A DNA stretch of 64,000 nucleotides from an uncultured Solirubrobacterales bacterium (GCA_903933815.1 CAIZLN010000057.1:18596-82595), one strand, 5' to 3'. Positions 22,884-33,248 are shown, counted from the first letter of the stretch. The notes: generated from the sequence alone by a model not told the origin. Program-made: numbers and translations.

Positions 22884-24035
22884 ATGACAGATAACCCCAC
22901 TCAGACAATTTCTGGCCGTGTCGGCATGGTCGGCGCGGGCCAGCTGGCCCGCATGACCCAGCAGGCCGCTGTCGCTCTCGGAGTGGAGCTGACTGTGCTG
23001 GCTGAGTCGGCTGAAGATCCGGCCGTCCTTGCGGGCGCGCGTTTCAGGCAGGGCAGTCCGGCAAATATCGAAGACCTGAGACAGCTTGCCTCCCTGGTGG
23101 ATGTGGTCACTTTCGATCATGAGCAGGTGGATCCGGAGCTGCTGAAGGAACTCGAGGCCGAAGGTGTGAAGCTGGCCCCGGGCGCGGCAGCAAAGCTTCA
23201 CGCTCAGGACAAGCTCCACGCCCGGCGGGCTCTGGCCTCCCACGGCTTCCCGATTCCCGGCTTCGCCGAGGCTTCGACCATCGGGGAGTTCGATCAGTTC
23301 GCCGCTGAGCAGGGGTGGCCAGTGGTCGCCAAGGCACCTCGTGGGGGCTACGACGGTCGCGGAGTCTGGATGCTGGAAGACCGGGGACAGGCCGAGGAGC
23401 TCCTTGATTCGGCTTCCGGCCCGTTCTTGCTGGAGGCAATGCTCGACATCGAAATGGAGATCGCCGTCATGGTCGCTCGCTCGGCTGTCGGTGAGCTGGC
23501 CGTCTATCCGGTAGTCGAGACCGTGCAGCGGGAGGCCATGTGCAGGGAAGTGAAAGCGCCCGCTGCGATTGACAAGGGACTGGCCGAGGAGGCCGCAGGG
23601 ATCGCCACCGAAATCGCCGGTCGGATCGGACTGGTCGGGGTGATGGCGGTCGAGCTGTTCATCACACCGGGTGGACTTCTGGTGAACGAACTTGCCCTGC
23701 GTCCTCACAATTCGGGTCACTACTCGATTGAAGGCTGCGTGACCTCCCAGTTCGAGCAGCACCTGCGCGCGGTGCTTGACCTGCCGCTGGGTGAGACCTC
23801 ACTGACCGCCCCTTCGGTCGTTACGGTAAATGTGGTCGGCGGGGATTCCGAGGATGGACCTGAATCCAGACTGGCCGATGCCCTGGCGGTACCCGGTGCC
23901 CACGTTCACCTGTATGCCAAGCAGACCCGCCCAGGTCGTAAGCTGGGCCACGTTACGGTCTGCGGTCAGGATGCCGACGCCACCGCAAAGGCGGCCCGGT
24001 CAGCGGCATCCGCTCTTGAGGGGGGTTTCAGTTGA
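22884..24035 (+). CDS. purK: 5-(carboxyamino)imidazole ribonucleotide synthase
   Basis: 383 residues, ATP-grasp fold. Seen: [21 protein letters not shown] at the start, [37 protein letters not shown] in the ATP-grasp domain, [21 protein letters not shown], and [20 protein letters not shown] near the end. PurK uses ATP and bicarbonate to carboxylate aminoimidazole ribonucleotide in purine synthesis. The ATG at 22884 gives the normal N-terminus; the longer frame overlaps the kinase. It ends with a TTGA overlap onto purE, the standard bacterial pair. Confidence 0.95.
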   Translation: MTDNPTQTISGRVGMVGAGQLARMTQQAAVALGVELTVLAESAEDPAVLAGARFRQGSPANIEDLRQLASLVDVVTFDHEQVDPELLKELEAEGVKLAPGAAAKLHAQDKLHARRALASHGFPIPGFAEASTIGEFDQFAAEQGWPVVAKAPRGGYDGRGVWMLEDRGQAEELLDSASGPFLLEAMLDIEMEIAVMVARSAVGELAVYPVVETVQREAMCREVKAPAAIDKGLAEEAAGIATEIAGRIGLVGVMAVELFITPGGLLVNELALRPHNSGHYSIEGCVTSQFEQHLRAVLDLPLGETSLTAPSVVTVNVVGGDSEDGPESRLADALAVPGAHVHLYAKQTRPGRKLGHVTVCGQDADATAKAARSAASALEGGFS

Positions 24036-24544
24036 ATCAGTTCCGAGTCGGCATTGTCATGGGCAGCGATTCAGATCTGCCCGTCATGGAAGAGGCCGCG
24101 AAGGCGCTCGAGGAGTTCGCCGTCGCATATGAGGTGAGGGTGGTATCGGCTCACCGCACCCCGCACGACATGCTTGCCTGGGCAGCAGCGGCAGCGGGTG
24201 AGGGATTCGGCGTGATCATTGCCGGTGCCGGCGGAGCGGCCCATCTCCCGGGGATGATTGCCTCGGCGACGCCGTTGCCGGTTGTCGGGGTGCCCGTTCC
24301 CCTCAAGTACCTGGACGGACTCGACTCGCTGCTGTCGATCGTTCAGATGCCGGCAGGGGTGCCGGTCGCGACCGTGGCGGTAGGTGCCGCCAGGAACGCG
24401 GGACTGCTGGCCGTCAGGATCCTCGCGGTGGGTGACCCCGCTCTCACTGAAGCTGTGAAACAGGCCCAGGCTGAGCTCGCTGAGTCGGCCAGGGCCAAAG
24501 ACGAACGTGTACGCAGGACCTTTGACCCCGATCCACCCAACTGA
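24032..24544 (+). CDS. purE: N5-carboxyaminoimidazole ribonucleotide mutase
   Basis: 170 residues starting at a TTG that overlaps the purK stop. Class I PurE signatures: [18 protein letters not shown] (phosphate/ribose loop), [15 protein letters not shown] with the catalytic His, [17 protein letters not shown] and [25 protein letters not shown]. It moves the carboxyl group from N5 to C4 of the imidazole, giving CAIR. The C-terminal tail after residue 150 is polar and variable. It is translated together with purK. The gene downstream is a broken enoyl-ACP reductase 11 bases away. Confidence 0.95.
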   Translation: MNQFRVGIVMGSDSDLPVMEEAAKALEEFAVAYEVRVVSAHRTPHDMLAWAAAAAGEGFGVIIAGAGGAAHLPGMIASATPLPVVGVPVPLKYLDGLDSLLSIVQMPAGVPVATVAVGAARNAGLLAVRILAVGDPALTEAVKQAQAELAESARAKDERVRRTFDPDPPN

Positions 24545-24555
24545 CAGGAAGAGCC

Positions 24556-24982
24556 TTGCTTAACGACAGCATCGCCTTTTCGGTAGCTGCGAAGGCGCAG
24601 CGCTCCGGTGCCGAGATTCTGTTGACCGCGTTTCCGCGGGACCGCGCTCGAATCGGTCAACCGGTACCTCGCCCGGGACCTCGGGTCTCACGGAATCCGT
24701 TCGAACCTGATTGCTGCCGGGCCGCTCCATACCCGCGCCGCCGGGGGCATCCCCGACTTCCGCAGGCTGCTTGAGAACTGGGAGGCGCGTTCACCGATGA
24801 AGTGGAACCCGGCCGACCCGGAGCCGGTGGCTGATGCCACCTGTTTCCTGCTCTCGGACCTCGCCCGTGCGATCACCGGGGAGATTCTTCATGTTGACGG
24901 CGGCTACCACGCAATGGCCGGATCGTTGCGCGAAGTGGAATCGAGCGCTGTGGAGGAAACAGCCACGGCCACTGAAGCCTGA
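24556..24982 (+). pseudogene. fabI: Broken enoyl-ACP reductase (FabI/InhA-like)
   Basis: From the TTG at 24556 the first frame reads LLNDSIAFSVAAKAQRSGAEILLTAF, the FabI start, but without the roughly 12 residues (EGKRxLITGV) that normally precede LND. After FPRD the FabI sequence resumes at 24644 in another frame: ALESVNRYLARDLGS, HGIRSNLIAAGPLHTRAA, then to the end TGEILHVDGGYHAM. The central 120 or so residues, including the catalytic Tyr-x6-Lys, are gone. So there are at least two deletions and a frame change. FabI is often essential, so another copy, or an assembly error here, should be suspected. Codon use looks like the neighbours'. Confidence 0.82.
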
Positions 24983-25064
24983 CAGCCAGTCCACCGGGAA
25001 TCAATCGCTGAGCCTGATCGTATTTTTCGTTTTCGGAACCGCCGCTGTCGGCCTTGAGCGGGGC

Positions 25065-26201
25065 TCAGGCGGGCGGCGTGACCCGCCACTCCAACGAGAA
25101 GCGATCGAAGCCCTGGAGGAAGCTTCTCGGCTCGAACGCCTGCGAGGGCGCAAGCGCTCCGCTCGCCTCGATGCCCCCGGAGGCGGCGATCAGTGCTCCT
25201 TTGACGATCAAGGCAGCGGTCAGGCCGTAGACATCCCTTCCGGATATCTCTCCCCGGCTGACGGAGGTTCCGGCGACCGCTTCGCACCCGATCACAAAGC
25301 TTGACTCGGCCCTGGCCTCGGCGCTCGCCCCTTCGGGCAGGGTGGGGATCAGCTTTGCCGTCAGGGCACGTAACGGTGTGCGCATGGCCAGACTGGCCCC
25401 CCGGAAGATTGCGGGCATTAGATGGGAAGCGGCTCCAGGGGCGAAGGAGTCGGCGCTCAACATCGTCTCGATCCGGCGTGTGTTGACATGACGCGGCACT
25501 GTCACGTGCTCTCCGGCCGGATAACGCGTCATCTTCAGCTCACCCAGCGGCGGGCCGAAGTCAAAGGTTCCGCGAGAGGCTGTCTGGGAAGCGGGCTCGA
25601 AGTGGCCGTCCCGCCACTCGACATCTCCACCCTTGATCATTTCCAGCGCCGAGAGCATGGTTCCGCGCGTCGGCTGCATCTTTGCCCGGTAGCCCAGTCG
25701 CAGGGTGTCCAGATCACCCATTCCGTCAGCAGTCAGGGAAGCGATCATGTCACCGGGCACATAGTCGAAGCCCATCGCCGGGATGACCGCGACGCCCGCC
25801 TCGGAAGCCGGCCGGTCGTAGCGTTCCCAGGCCAGCCGCATGTACGGCTGCTCGCCCGTCGTATCGAGGTAGTGGGTCCCGGTCTCGACCGCAGCCCGCA
25901 TCACCGGCTCGCCGTGGAGGTGAAACGGTCCGGCACAGGCGATCACCGCAGAGCAGCCCTCCAGCAGGGAGTGGAGTCCGGCCTGATCATCCAGCGAAAC
26001 GGCCTGCACTTCGACATCGCGTCCCAGCCCGGCTGCCACCTGATCAAGTTTTTCGCGGTTACGACCGGCGAGCACGAAATCGGCTCCTGCCCTTTCGAGT
26101 TCGGAAGCGATCAGCTTTCCGGTGTAACCGGTCGACCCGTAAACGACAATCGGCCCCTTTTGATCAAGACCTGTGGCCACGCTGTCTGATTCGGAGCTCA
26201 T
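25065..26201 (-). CDS. Saccharopine dehydrogenase-like / trans-acting enoyl reductase family protein
   Basis: 378 residues from the ATG at 26201. The N-terminal Rossmann fold reads GPIVVYGSTGYTGKLIASELERAGADFVLAGRN. It is followed by VIACAGPFHLHGEPVMRAAVETGTHYLDTTGE, a signature of this family, and VIPAMGFDYVPGDMIA. The C-terminal part with MTRYPAGEHVTVPRHV agrees with the membrane-lipid reductase branch best known from mycobacteria. Likely NAD(P)-dependent; a lipid or polyketide substrate is possible but not shown. A longer frame to 26396 overlaps the divergent gene and is unlikely to be coding. Confidence 0.82.
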   Translation of the reverse strand: MSSESDSVATGLDQKGPIVVYGSTGYTGKLIASELERAGADFVLAGRNREKLDQVAAGLGRDVEVQAVSLDDQAGLHSLLEGCSAVIACAGPFHLHGEPVMRAAVETGTHYLDTTGEQPYMRLAWERYDRPASEAGVAVIPAMGFDYVPGDMIASLTADGMGDLDTLRLGYRAKMQPTRGTMLSALEMIKGGDVEWRDGHFEPASQTASRGTFDFGPPLGELKMTRYPAGEHVTVPRHVNTRRIETMLSADSFAPGAASHLMPAIFRGASLAMRTPLRALTAKLIPTLPEGASAEARAESSFVIGCEAVAGTSVSRGEISGRDVYGLTAALIVKGALIAASGGIEASGALAPSQAFEPRSFLQGFDRFSLEWRVTPPA

Positions 26202-26371
26202 GCGGCCATTGTAGGTCGCCGGGCCGAGCCCCGTGAAAAGCGCTGGCCCTTTGCTAGATTTCGCTGTGAGGAAGGGTGCGGAAGAGGACGCAACTAACCG
26301 CTGGAACGAGGGTTTCAGTGGCATGGGTGTCAACCGCCGGGCCGCCGGAGTATCTGGAGAGAGGGAAGTAA

Positions 26372-28345
26372 ATGAAGCTTCGTAGCTTTTTCGCAATTAT
26401 CGCTGTGGCCGGTGGGTCACTTCTGGTTGCCGGTCCCGCGTCTGCCGTGGCTCCCGCCGTGCCAGTGCCCGATGTCACCGGACCAGTCGCAGTGACCGAG
26501 GACTCCTATCCCTTTCTGTCAACTGATGTCGACCTCGCCAAATACGGGTATGTCGAGGAGGAGTACTTCCTGACCGGAAGGGGCTTCCGCTACAACACCA
26601 CCGGTGAGGTCGGCCAGACCGGAGTTCGCCTTGAAACCGGTGGACTCCTCGACGACGGCAGCTATCCCTTCAAGACAAGAATCGTGGTCCGGCGCCCGGC
26701 CGATCCGGCTGATGCCAACGGAACCGTCGTGGCCGAATGGAACAACGTGACCGCATTCCGTGACATCGAGTGGAACTGGTTTGGCGATCCGGAGTTCATG
26801 CTGAAAAACGGCTACACATTTGTAGGTGTCACGGCCCAGAACGTCGGCATCACCGGGCTGAAGGCCTTTGACACCGCCCGCTACGGGAGCCTCGAAGTCC
26901 GCTGGGATACGACCGCATCTTCAGGTTCGTCGATTGACGATCTCTCCTACGACGTCTACGGCGCCGCGCTGAAGGCAATCAGGGGTGAAGGAACCGGCGT
27001 TGATCCGCTCGGCGGAATCGAAGCTGAAACCGTGATCGCCTCTGGTGAGTCGCAGTCCTGCGGCCGACTTGCGACCCACTACAACAAGGTTGAGCCGCTG
27101 CAGAACATCGCCGACGCCTACCTTCTCACCGTCTGCGGCACCGTCTTGAGAACTGACCGCCCGGAGAAGGTGGTCCGGATCCTCACTGAAACCGAGAACC
27201 AGACCGAGCGCACAGTCGAGAATTTCCCTGACACAAACTCGATCCGTCACTGGGAAGTCGCCGGCTCCTCGCATCTGCCGCGGCTGGCCTGGGACAACGC
27301 CGGTGGCCTTCTCAACCGCGACTTCCTGGCCATTACTGTCGGCTGCCAGAAGTTCCCACTCTCCCTGGTTCAGTGGTCTTTTACCGCCAACCGGGCGATC
27401 GCGGGCCTGGCTGACTGGGTCAGGGACGACGTCGCTCCACCGATCGCTCCGCGCGGTCAGTACGAAGGTGGTGTTCTGGTCCGGGATGAGTTTGGGATCG
27501 CTGAAGGTGGCATCCGCTACCCGGAGTTGACCGTGCCGACAGGCGTCAACGATGGCGTCAACTCACCGGGGACCGGTGGAAATCCGTTGTTCAGCAGCTT
27601 CTGCTTTCTGCTTGGCTCAAACACCCTGTTTTCCTCGGAGCAGCTCCACGGGCTCTACACCGACTTCGCTGACTATGTCGGCAAGTATGCGGCGGCGACC
27701 GACGATTTCCTGGAATCCGGCTTCATCCTCGCCGAGGACGCTGTTCGACTGAAGGGGTTCTCCCGTCAGTTCGCCCATCTCCGGCCTACCGCGCCGATGA
27801 TGGCCGGAAAGAAGCAGAGCACCGGAAGGGTTGTGCTCAACTGGATTGGCTCGGAAGCACCGGCGACCTCGGTCACGATTCAACGCAAGCCTTCAGCAGC
27901 GGGTGGAGTGTGGGCTGGTGTCAGGGGCACAAAGCTTGGCACCAGGGCGACTATCGCCAGGGAAAAGGAAGGCACTCACCGCTACCGCGTAAGAACAAGC
28001 ACGGTGATTCCGGCCAACAACATCGCACCGGCCCAGACCGTCACGACACCGTTTTCGGCTGAGCTCGCAAACGTCAAGGTTGACCGCTCCGGCCCGGCCA
28101 AACCCCGCCTCGTCATCAGCGGCAGGAAGGCTGCTGGTGTCTACTCCGGTCCGGTGCGGGTGACGGTGCTTGCTCAGCCCGACGGCAAGCTGCCCGACGG
28201 CAGCTCCGGAGCAGGACTGGATCCGCGGTCAGTGCCAAAGGCAAAGACAATCACCCGCAAGGGCCGGACGGTAATCAGCGTTCAGACCCGCGACAAGCTC
28301 GGCAACAAATCGAAGCCGGCCAGGGCGGTCATCACCATCCGGTAG
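26372..28345 (+). CDS. Large secreted alpha/beta-hydrolase domain protein with C-terminal beta domain
   Basis: 657 residues with a signal peptide (LVAGPASA, about residue 26). The body matches the alpha/beta-hydrolase-domain family of secreted actinobacterial proteins: TVVAEWNNVTAFRDIEWNW, LKNGYTFVGVTAQNVGI, the nucleophile region VIASGESQSCGRLATHYN (Ser near 228), and HWEVAGSSHLPRL with a possible catalytic His. From about residue 490 a beta-sandwich-like tail begins (GRVVLNWIGSEAPATSVTIQRK). The substrate is unknown; family members are poorly described. ATG with GAGGGAAGT before it. It ends in a hairpin before the convergent ettA. Confidence 0.78.
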   Translation: MKLRSFFAIIAVAGGSLLVAGPASAVAPAVPVPDVTGPVAVTEDSYPFLSTDVDLAKYGYVEEEYFLTGRGFRYNTTGEVGQTGVRLETGGLLDDGSYPFKTRIVVRRPADPADANGTVVAEWNNVTAFRDIEWNWFGDPEFMLKNGYTFVGVTAQNVGITGLKAFDTARYGSLEVRWDTTASSGSSIDDLSYDVYGAALKAIRGEGTGVDPLGGIEAETVIASGESQSCGRLATHYNKVEPLQNIADAYLLTVCGTVLRTDRPEKVVRILTETENQTERTVENFPDTNSIRHWEVAGSSHLPRLAWDNAGGLLNRDFLAITVGCQKFPLSLVQWSFTANRAIAGLADWVRDDVAPPIAPRGQYEGGVLVRDEFGIAEGGIRYPELTVPTGVNDGVNSPGTGGNPLFSSFCFLLGSNTLFSSEQLHGLYTDFADYVGKYAAATDDFLESGFILAEDAVRLKGFSRQFAHLRPTAPMMAGKKQSTGRVVLNWIGSEAPATSVTIQRKPSAAGGVWAGVRGTKLGTRATIAREKEGTHRYRVRTSTVIPANNIAPAQTVTTPFSAELANVKVDRSGPAKPRLVISGRKAAGVYSGPVRVTVLAQPDGKLPDGSSGAGLDPRSVPKAKTITRKGRTVISVQTRDKLGNKSKPARAVITIR

Positions 28346-28350
28346 CCATA

Positions 28351-28372
28351 CAGGTGCCGATGCCGGCACCTG
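28351..28372. terminator. Hairpin between convergent hydrolase and ettA genes
   Basis: Nine-base inverted repeat CAGGTGCCG / CGGCACCTG with a 4-base loop, centred in the 30 bases between two convergent stop codons. Placement suggests a bidirectional terminator. No T tract is seen. Confidence 0.5.
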
Positions 28373-28375
28373 CGG

Positions 28376-30028
28376 TCAGTCCCGGACGAGTTTTTTGTAC
28401 GTGATGCGGTGAGGGCGGTCGGCCTCCGGGCCGAGCCGCCGTCGCCTGTCTTCTTCGTAGGCGTCGAGGTTGCCTTCAAACCAGACCACTTCCGAATCAC
28501 CCTCGAAGGCCAGGATGTGAGTTGCGACCCGGTCGAGGAACCAGCGGTCGTGGGAGATGACCACGGCACATCCGGCGAAGCCAAGCAAAGCTTCTTCGAG
28601 GGCGCGGAGAGTGTCCACGTCGAGGTCGTTGGTCGGCTCGTCGAGCAGCAGCAGATTGCCGCCTGAGCGCAGCAGCTTGGCCAGGTGGACGCGGTTTCGC
28701 TCACCGCCCGACAGCACTCCGACCTTGCGCTGCTGGTCTGAGCCTTTGAAGTTGAACCCGCCGACATACGCGCGTGAATTCATCTGGCTGCCACCCACGT
28801 CGATGGTCTCGTCTCCGGAGGAGATCTCCTCCCAGACCGACTTCTCCGGGTCGAGCGTGTCCCGGGACTGGTCGACATAGGCCAGCTTGACCGTCTCGCC
28901 CAGTCGGAGGGTGCCGCTGTCGGTTTCTTCGTCGCCGACGATCATCCGGAAGAGGGTCGTCTTTCCGGCGCCGTTGGGCCCGATTACCCCGACGATCCCG
29001 GCCGGTGGAAGCTTGAAGGAAAGATCCTCGACCAACAGCCGGTCGCCGAACCCCTTTTTCACGTGGTCCGCCTCGATTACCACGCCTCCGAGCCGCGGAC
29101 CGGCCGGGATATGGATCTGGACTGCATCGAGCTTTACGTTCTTGTCCTCCGCCAGCAACTCTTCGTAGCGCGCCAGCCGGGCCTTCGACTTCTTGCGGCG
29201 GCCCTTGGGGTTTTCTCGAACCCACTCGAGCTCGGCTGCGATGGTGCGTGAGCGAGCCGTTTCCTTGCGCTCCTCCTGTGTCAGGCGTTCCTGCTTTTGC
29301 TCAAGCCAGGAGGAGTAGTTGCCCTCAAAGGGAATGCCGCGGCCACGGTCGAGTTCAAGGATCCAGCCGGCGACATTGTCGAGGAAGTACCGGTCGTGGG
29401 TCACGGCGACGACGGTGCCCTTGTATTCCTCAAGGAAGCGTTCAAGCCAGGCGACCGAATCGGCGTCGAGATGGTTGGTCGGCTCGTCGAGCAGCAGCAG
29501 GTCGGGAGATCTGAGCAGGAGCCTGCAGAGCGCCACCCGGCGCCTCTCGCCACCGGAGAGCTTTGTCACATCGGCGTCGGCGGGCGGCAGCCGTAGCGCA
29601 TCCATCGCGTTGTCCAGCATTGTGTCGAGGTTCCAGGCATCGGCAGCGTCGATCTTCGCCTGCAGGCGGCCGAACTCCTCAGCAGTCTCGTCGGAGTAGT
29701 TGGCTGCCAGCTCGTTGAACCGGTCGAGCAGGTCCTTGGTTTCCCGGACGCCATCCTCGACGTTGCCGCGTACATCCTTGGTTTCATCGAGCTGAGGTTC
29801 CTGTTCCAGCATGCCGACGGTTGCGCCGTCGCGAAGCTGCGCCTCGCCACGGTACTCGTTGTCGGTCCCGGCCATGATTCTGAGCAGGGTGGACTTGCCA
29901 GCGCCGTTGTAGCCGAGGATGCCGATCTTGGCGCCGGGCAGGAAGTTGAGCGAGATGTCGACCAGCACTTCCTTGTTCGGCGGATGCGAACGGGACACTT
30001 TGTGCATCGTGTAGATGAAGTCAGCCAT
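28376..30028 (-). CDS. ettA: Energy-dependent translational throttle protein, ABC-F ATPase
   Basis: 550 residues with two ABC domains. Domain 1: Walker [10 protein letters not shown], signature [16 protein letters not shown], Walker [13 protein letters not shown]. The arm/linker region is charged (residues about 240-310, with [23 protein letters not shown]). Domain 2: [35 protein letters not shown]. The motif [14 protein letters not shown] and the overall length separate EttA from other ABC-F proteins. EttA binds the ribosomal E site and gates the first elongation step according to ATP/ADP level. The MFS gene lies upstream on the same strand, 11 bases away. Confidence 0.95.
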   Translation of the reverse strand: MADFIYTMHKVSRSHPPNKEVLVDISLNFLPGAKIGILGYNGAGKSTLLRIMAGTDNEYRGEAQLRDGATVGMLEQEPQLDETKDVRGNVEDGVRETKDLLDRFNELAANYSDETAEEFGRLQAKIDAADAWNLDTMLDNAMDALRLPPADADVTKLSGGERRRVALCRLLLRSPDLLLLDEPTNHLDADSVAWLERFLEEYKGTVVAVTHDRYFLDNVAGWILELDRGRGIPFEGNYSSWLEQKQERLTQEERKETARSRTIAAELEWVRENPKGRRKKSKARLARYEELLAEDKNVKLDAVQIHIPAGPRLGGVVIEADHVKKGFGDRLLVEDLSFKLPPAGIVGVIGPNGAGKTTLFRMIVGDEETDSGTLRLGETVKLAYVDQSRDTLDPEKSVWEEISSGDETIDVGGSQMNSRAYVGGFNFKGSDQQRKVGVLSGGERNRVHLAKLLRSGGNLLLLDEPTNDLDVDTLRALEEALLGFAGCAVVISHDRWFLDRVATHILAFEGDSEVVWFEGNLDAYEEDRRRRLGPEADRPHRITYKKLVRD

Positions 30029-30039
30029 GTCCGACCACC

Positions 30040-31611
30040 CTAGCTGTCGCCCGGATCCGCGTCTTCCGAGGCGTAGATGGCGAGCAACTCGGCTTCGCGG
30101 TCGTACTTCGGGAAGTACTTCCAGACCAGAGCCATGCCGAGCAGGATTGCGACAACACCACCGAGATAGGCGAAGTCCTCACCCTTGATGAACGACTGCT
30201 TTGCGGCTTCGATGATCTCCTCGCTGTACTGCGGATACTGCTCTGCGGTATCTGCCGCGCTCGAGAACGAGCGCTCGAGCTCGGCCTCGACGTCGGAAGT
30301 TACCTTTTCCGAGTTCGGTGAGGAGGCGATCAGACGGCTGAACGAGGCCGCATAACCGGCCGTCAGAAAGGCGCCGAGGATCGACTGCATGATCGCTCCG
30401 CCAAGGTCGCGCTGGAGGTCGGCCGTCGCTGAGGCCATGCCGGCCCGCCGGACCGGGACTGACCCGGTGAGTGAATGAGAGGCCGGTGTGCCTGCCAGCC
30501 CGACTCCGACTCCGACCAGCGCGTAGGCCAGCCCCACGACCCAGAAAGTAGTGCTCTCTGTCCAGAAAAGCAGCATCACCATGAATCCCAGGAAGCAGAA
30601 CAGGTAGCCGACCAGCAAGGTGAAGCGGGCCCCGCGGGAATCGACCAGCTTCGCTGAGAAAGGCGCGACCATGACCAGCACCAGTGCCGCCGGGAGAATG
30701 GCCAGCCCCGCCTGCCAGGTCGACCAGCCGAGTACGTTCTGCAGGTACTGCTGGCCGATGAACATCGCCGCCATCAACGTGCCGAAAACGATGATCCCGG
30801 CGAGTGCGGCAACCCAGAAGGTACTTCGCGCGGCGACTTTCAGGTCGTAAAGGGGATTGGATGCCCGCCGTTGTCGGATCACGAAGCCGACGGCGGCGGC
30901 GATTCCGATCAAGGCGATGCCGATCGCAGCAGTGCCGGCACCTGGAATGGTTGCGAAGTTGATCGCGAGGACGACACCGGCGATCATGACGATCGAGAGA
31001 ATTCCGCCCAGGTTGTCGACCGGATCGCTTGCTTCGTCGACATTTGCGGGCACGTACCGAAGCGCCAGCACCAGAGCAAGTACGGCGAGCGGAAGGGTTA
31101 TGAGGAATACGGACCCCCAGTCGAACTTCAGAAGCAGTGCCCCGGCCAGCAGGGGGCCGAGCGCTGCGGATGCCCCTCCGATGCCGGACCACAACGCGAT
31201 CGATCTGGTCCTGCCCGGGCCTGACCAGAGTGCGGTGATCAGCGCCAGGGTGGTCGGGAAGGCCATGCCGGCAGCGATCCCTCCACCGACCCGCGCAAGG
31301 AAGAGCATGTCAGCAGAGGGAGCGAATGCCGCAAGCAGTGAAAAAGGAATCGCCAGCGCTGTTCCAAGCACCAGCATCTTCTTGCGGCCATAACGATCCC
31401 CCAGGGCGCCCAGATAGAGCACCGAGGTTGCGAGCCCGAGCGAGTAGCCGACTGCGACCAGGTTGAGCTGGGTCTGACTTGCGTCGAAGGCGGCGCCTAT
31501 TTCCGGGAGGGCGACATTGGCGACCGAAAGGTTGAGGTTGGCCACGGTCGCGACCAGGATCAGTGTGCTGAGGACGGCGGCCGGCCGCTTTGGTGCTGCT
31601 CCGGTACTCAT
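30040..31611 (-). CDS. MFS transporter, DHA2 (EmrB/QacA) family
   Basis: 523 residues with about 14 membrane segments. Seen: [21 protein letters not shown] at TM1 (the DHA motif), [18 protein letters not shown] (motif A), [15 protein letters not shown] and [16 protein letters not shown] (motif C). Polytopic exporter driven by proton exchange; substrates of this family range from dyes and drugs to lipids. A polar 60-residue stretch near the C-terminus ([18 protein letters not shown]) precedes the last helices. It shares strand and close spacing with ettA and the dehalogenase gene, so the three may form one transcript. Confidence 0.9.
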   Translation of the reverse strand: MSTGAAPKRPAAVLSTLILVATVANLNLSVANVALPEIGAAFDASQTQLNLVAVGYSLGLATSVLYLGALGDRYGRKKMLVLGTALAIPFSLLAAFAPSADMLFLARVGGGIAAGMAFPTTLALITALWSGPGRTRSIALWSGIGGASAALGPLLAGALLLKFDWGSVFLITLPLAVLALVLALRYVPANVDEASDPVDNLGGILSIVMIAGVVLAINFATIPGAGTAAIGIALIGIAAAVGFVIRQRRASNPLYDLKVAARSTFWVAALAGIIVFGTLMAAMFIGQQYLQNVLGWSTWQAGLAILPAALVLVMVAPFSAKLVDSRGARFTLLVGYLFCFLGFMVMLLFWTESTTFWVVGLAYALVGVGVGLAGTPASHSLTGSVPVRRAGMASATADLQRDLGGAIMQSILGAFLTAGYAASFSRLIASSPNSEKVTSDVEAELERSFSSAADTAEQYPQYSEEIIEAAKQSFIKGEDFAYLGGVVAILLGMALVWKYFPKYDREAELLAIYASEDADPGDS

Positions 31612-31636
31612 GCCGGGAGGCTCGGGTACGTGGTGT

Positions 31637-32524
31637 TCACAGGGCGGCTATCCACTCGACAATCTTCGAGCCGATCAGGTCTCCCTGATCTTCCTGCAGG
31701 AAGTGTCCTGCGTTTTCGATAACGGTCAGCGGCTCGGCGGTGGGAAAGAGAGTCTGAACCTTGCGCCCTACCGGGTCCAGGGGCAGGGCCGGGTCCGAGT
31801 CAGCCCAGAGCAACAGGGCGGGCCGGGTGTCGGCCTTCAGGTAGTCGGCCGTGGCCTGACCGACGTCTGCGCCGGGCGCGTCCGGAGTGAGCGGAATGAG
31901 TGGCGGGAAGGTGCGTACGCCAGCCTTGGAGTCGACATTGGGAAAAGGAGCCGTGTAGGCGGCGAGGACTTCGTCACTCAGTTCTGTCGCGCAGCCCCCC
32001 CTGATCGGCATCTCCACCCGCACGTCCCGGTAGGAAGCAATGAAGTCGCGAAAGTGGAGCCAGTTGTCGGTCATCTTCTGGCGGCCGTTGAAAATGCCGG
32101 TGTCCATTGCGACCAGCCGGGAGAACCGTTCGGGTCGCTCGGTTGTCGCGGCCCTGAGGCCGATCGGGCCGCCCCAGTCCTGACAGACAAGGGTCGTGTC
32201 GGTGAGGTCGAGTTCGTCGATCAGGGAAACGACCGCATCGGTGTGGCGGTCGATCGTGTACCAGTCGTCGTCGACCGGCTTGTCCGAGCGGCCGAACCCC
32301 GGCAGGTCCGGGACCACACAGCGGTAGCCGGCTTCGAGCAGGGGCCCCATCACCTTGCGATAGAGGAAGCCCCAGGTCGGTTCCCCGTGCAGCATGAGTA
32401 CCGGCGGACCATCGCCCTCGTCAACGTGGGCGAGCCGCATACCGTCCCACTCCCGGTACTTCGGCTCCCATGGGAATCCGGGAAGATTCCCAAAGCAGTC
32501 TTCCGGGGTTCTGAAGATTTCCAT
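31637..32524 (-). CDS. Haloalkane dehalogenase (HLD-I type alpha/beta hydrolase)
   Basis: 295 residues. All landmarks of the DhlA/HLD-I subfamily are visible: HGEPTW after strand 3, nucleophile Asp116 followed by Trp117 (VCQDWGGPIGLRA), a second halide-binding Trp in the cap (KMTDNWLHF), the acid in LLWADSDPALP, and the catalytic His in ENAGHFLQED. Such enzymes replace halogen with hydroxyl through an aspartyl-ester intermediate, releasing halide in the cytoplasm. The natural substrate is unknown, and some members act on other esters or epoxides. The gene sits just upstream of the MFS exporter on the same strand; export of a halide or product is only a guess. Confidence 0.85.
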   Translation of the reverse strand: MEIFRTPEDCFGNLPGFPWEPKYREWDGMRLAHVDEGDGPPVLMLHGEPTWGFLYRKVMGPLLEAGYRCVVPDLPGFGRSDKPVDDDWYTIDRHTDAVVSLIDELDLTDTTLVCQDWGGPIGLRAATTERPERFSRLVAMDTGIFNGRQKMTDNWLHFRDFIASYRDVRVEMPIRGGCATELSDEVLAAYTAPFPNVDSKAGVRTFPPLIPLTPDAPGADVGQATADYLKADTRPALLLWADSDPALPLDPVGRKVQTLFPTAEPLTVIENAGHFLQEDQGDLIGSKIVEWIAAL

Positions 32525-32534
32525 CGGGGCCAGC

Positions 32535-33248
32535 CTACCCGCCTTTCGGCCCGGTCTCAGTCAGGTCACCAGATGCAGGAGCTTCAGTCGGGTCGCGAGT
32601 GAGGCAGTTGTAGAGCGCAGCCGGGCCGACCGCCGTAAGGGGGTTGACTGCGGCCGAAAAGATGAAGGTTCCGATCGCTGAACCAGCGACTCCTGTTCCG
32701 AAAGGAAGGGCGAGCAAAGCACTGATCATCGCAGCGAGGAAGATCATCATCGCGAGAAGCAGCAGGAAGAGAAAGACGCGCAGGCCGTTTCCACGCACCA
32801 GTTCGCGGCTGCGGGCCAGGCTTGCGAAAATTCCATGTTCCTCGACTACGGCAACCGGCGGGGCGACGATCCAAAGGATCAGGATGATGATTCCGGGCAG
32901 TATCAGCAGCAGAAGCCCTGCAGCGACTCCGGCCGCCACGATGAGGCTGACCCAGACCAGCTTCGCCAGCACCGGACTGAGCGCTCGCCAGAGGCCAGGC
33001 AGTCCCTTGTCCTCTGTTTTGGAGCAGAGCACAAGGATCACCATGCCGGCGTACACCACACCGATGAAAATCGAGGCCCCGAAGGCGACGGCCTGCCCGA
33101 ACGGGCCGAGGCTCTGAGCGAGTGCCAGCAACGCCGAAGCAGACGCCAGCAGCAGGGTCAGCCGGATCAGGATCGAGCGGTTGGCCAGAGCTTCGACCCT
33201 CATCTCGGTCAACACACCGTCGAGAGATAAGGGCGGGGTGGGTAACAC
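32535..33248 (-). CDS. Multi-pass membrane protein (glycerophosphodiester phosphodiesterase membrane-domain-like)
   Basis: About 237 residues with six hydrophobic segments, among them LLLLILPGIIILILWIVAPP and VFLFLLLLAMMIFLAAMIS. A conserved-looking cytosolic piece reads APPVAVVEEHGIFASLARSRELVRG. The PLSLDGVLTE start and the VEEHG...SLxRSxxLV motif recur in membrane proteins annotated as the membrane domain of glycerophosphoryl diester phosphodiesterase or as DUF proteins. I chose the GTG at 33248 because AAGGTGGGG precedes it at good spacing; a GTG at 33275 or an ATG at 33203 are alternatives. Function unknown; it may organise membrane lipids. Confidence 0.7.
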   Translation of the reverse strand: MLPTPPLSLDGVLTEMRVEALANRSILIRLTLLLASASALLALAQSLGPFGQAVAFGASIFIGVVYAGMVILVLCSKTEDKGLPGLWRALSPVLAKLVWVSLIVAAGVAAGLLLLILPGIIILILWIVAPPVAVVEEHGIFASLARSRELVRGNGLRVFLFLLLLAMMIFLAAMISALLALPFGTGVAGSAIGTFIFSAAVNPLTAVGPAALYNCLTRDPTEAPASGDLTETGPKGG

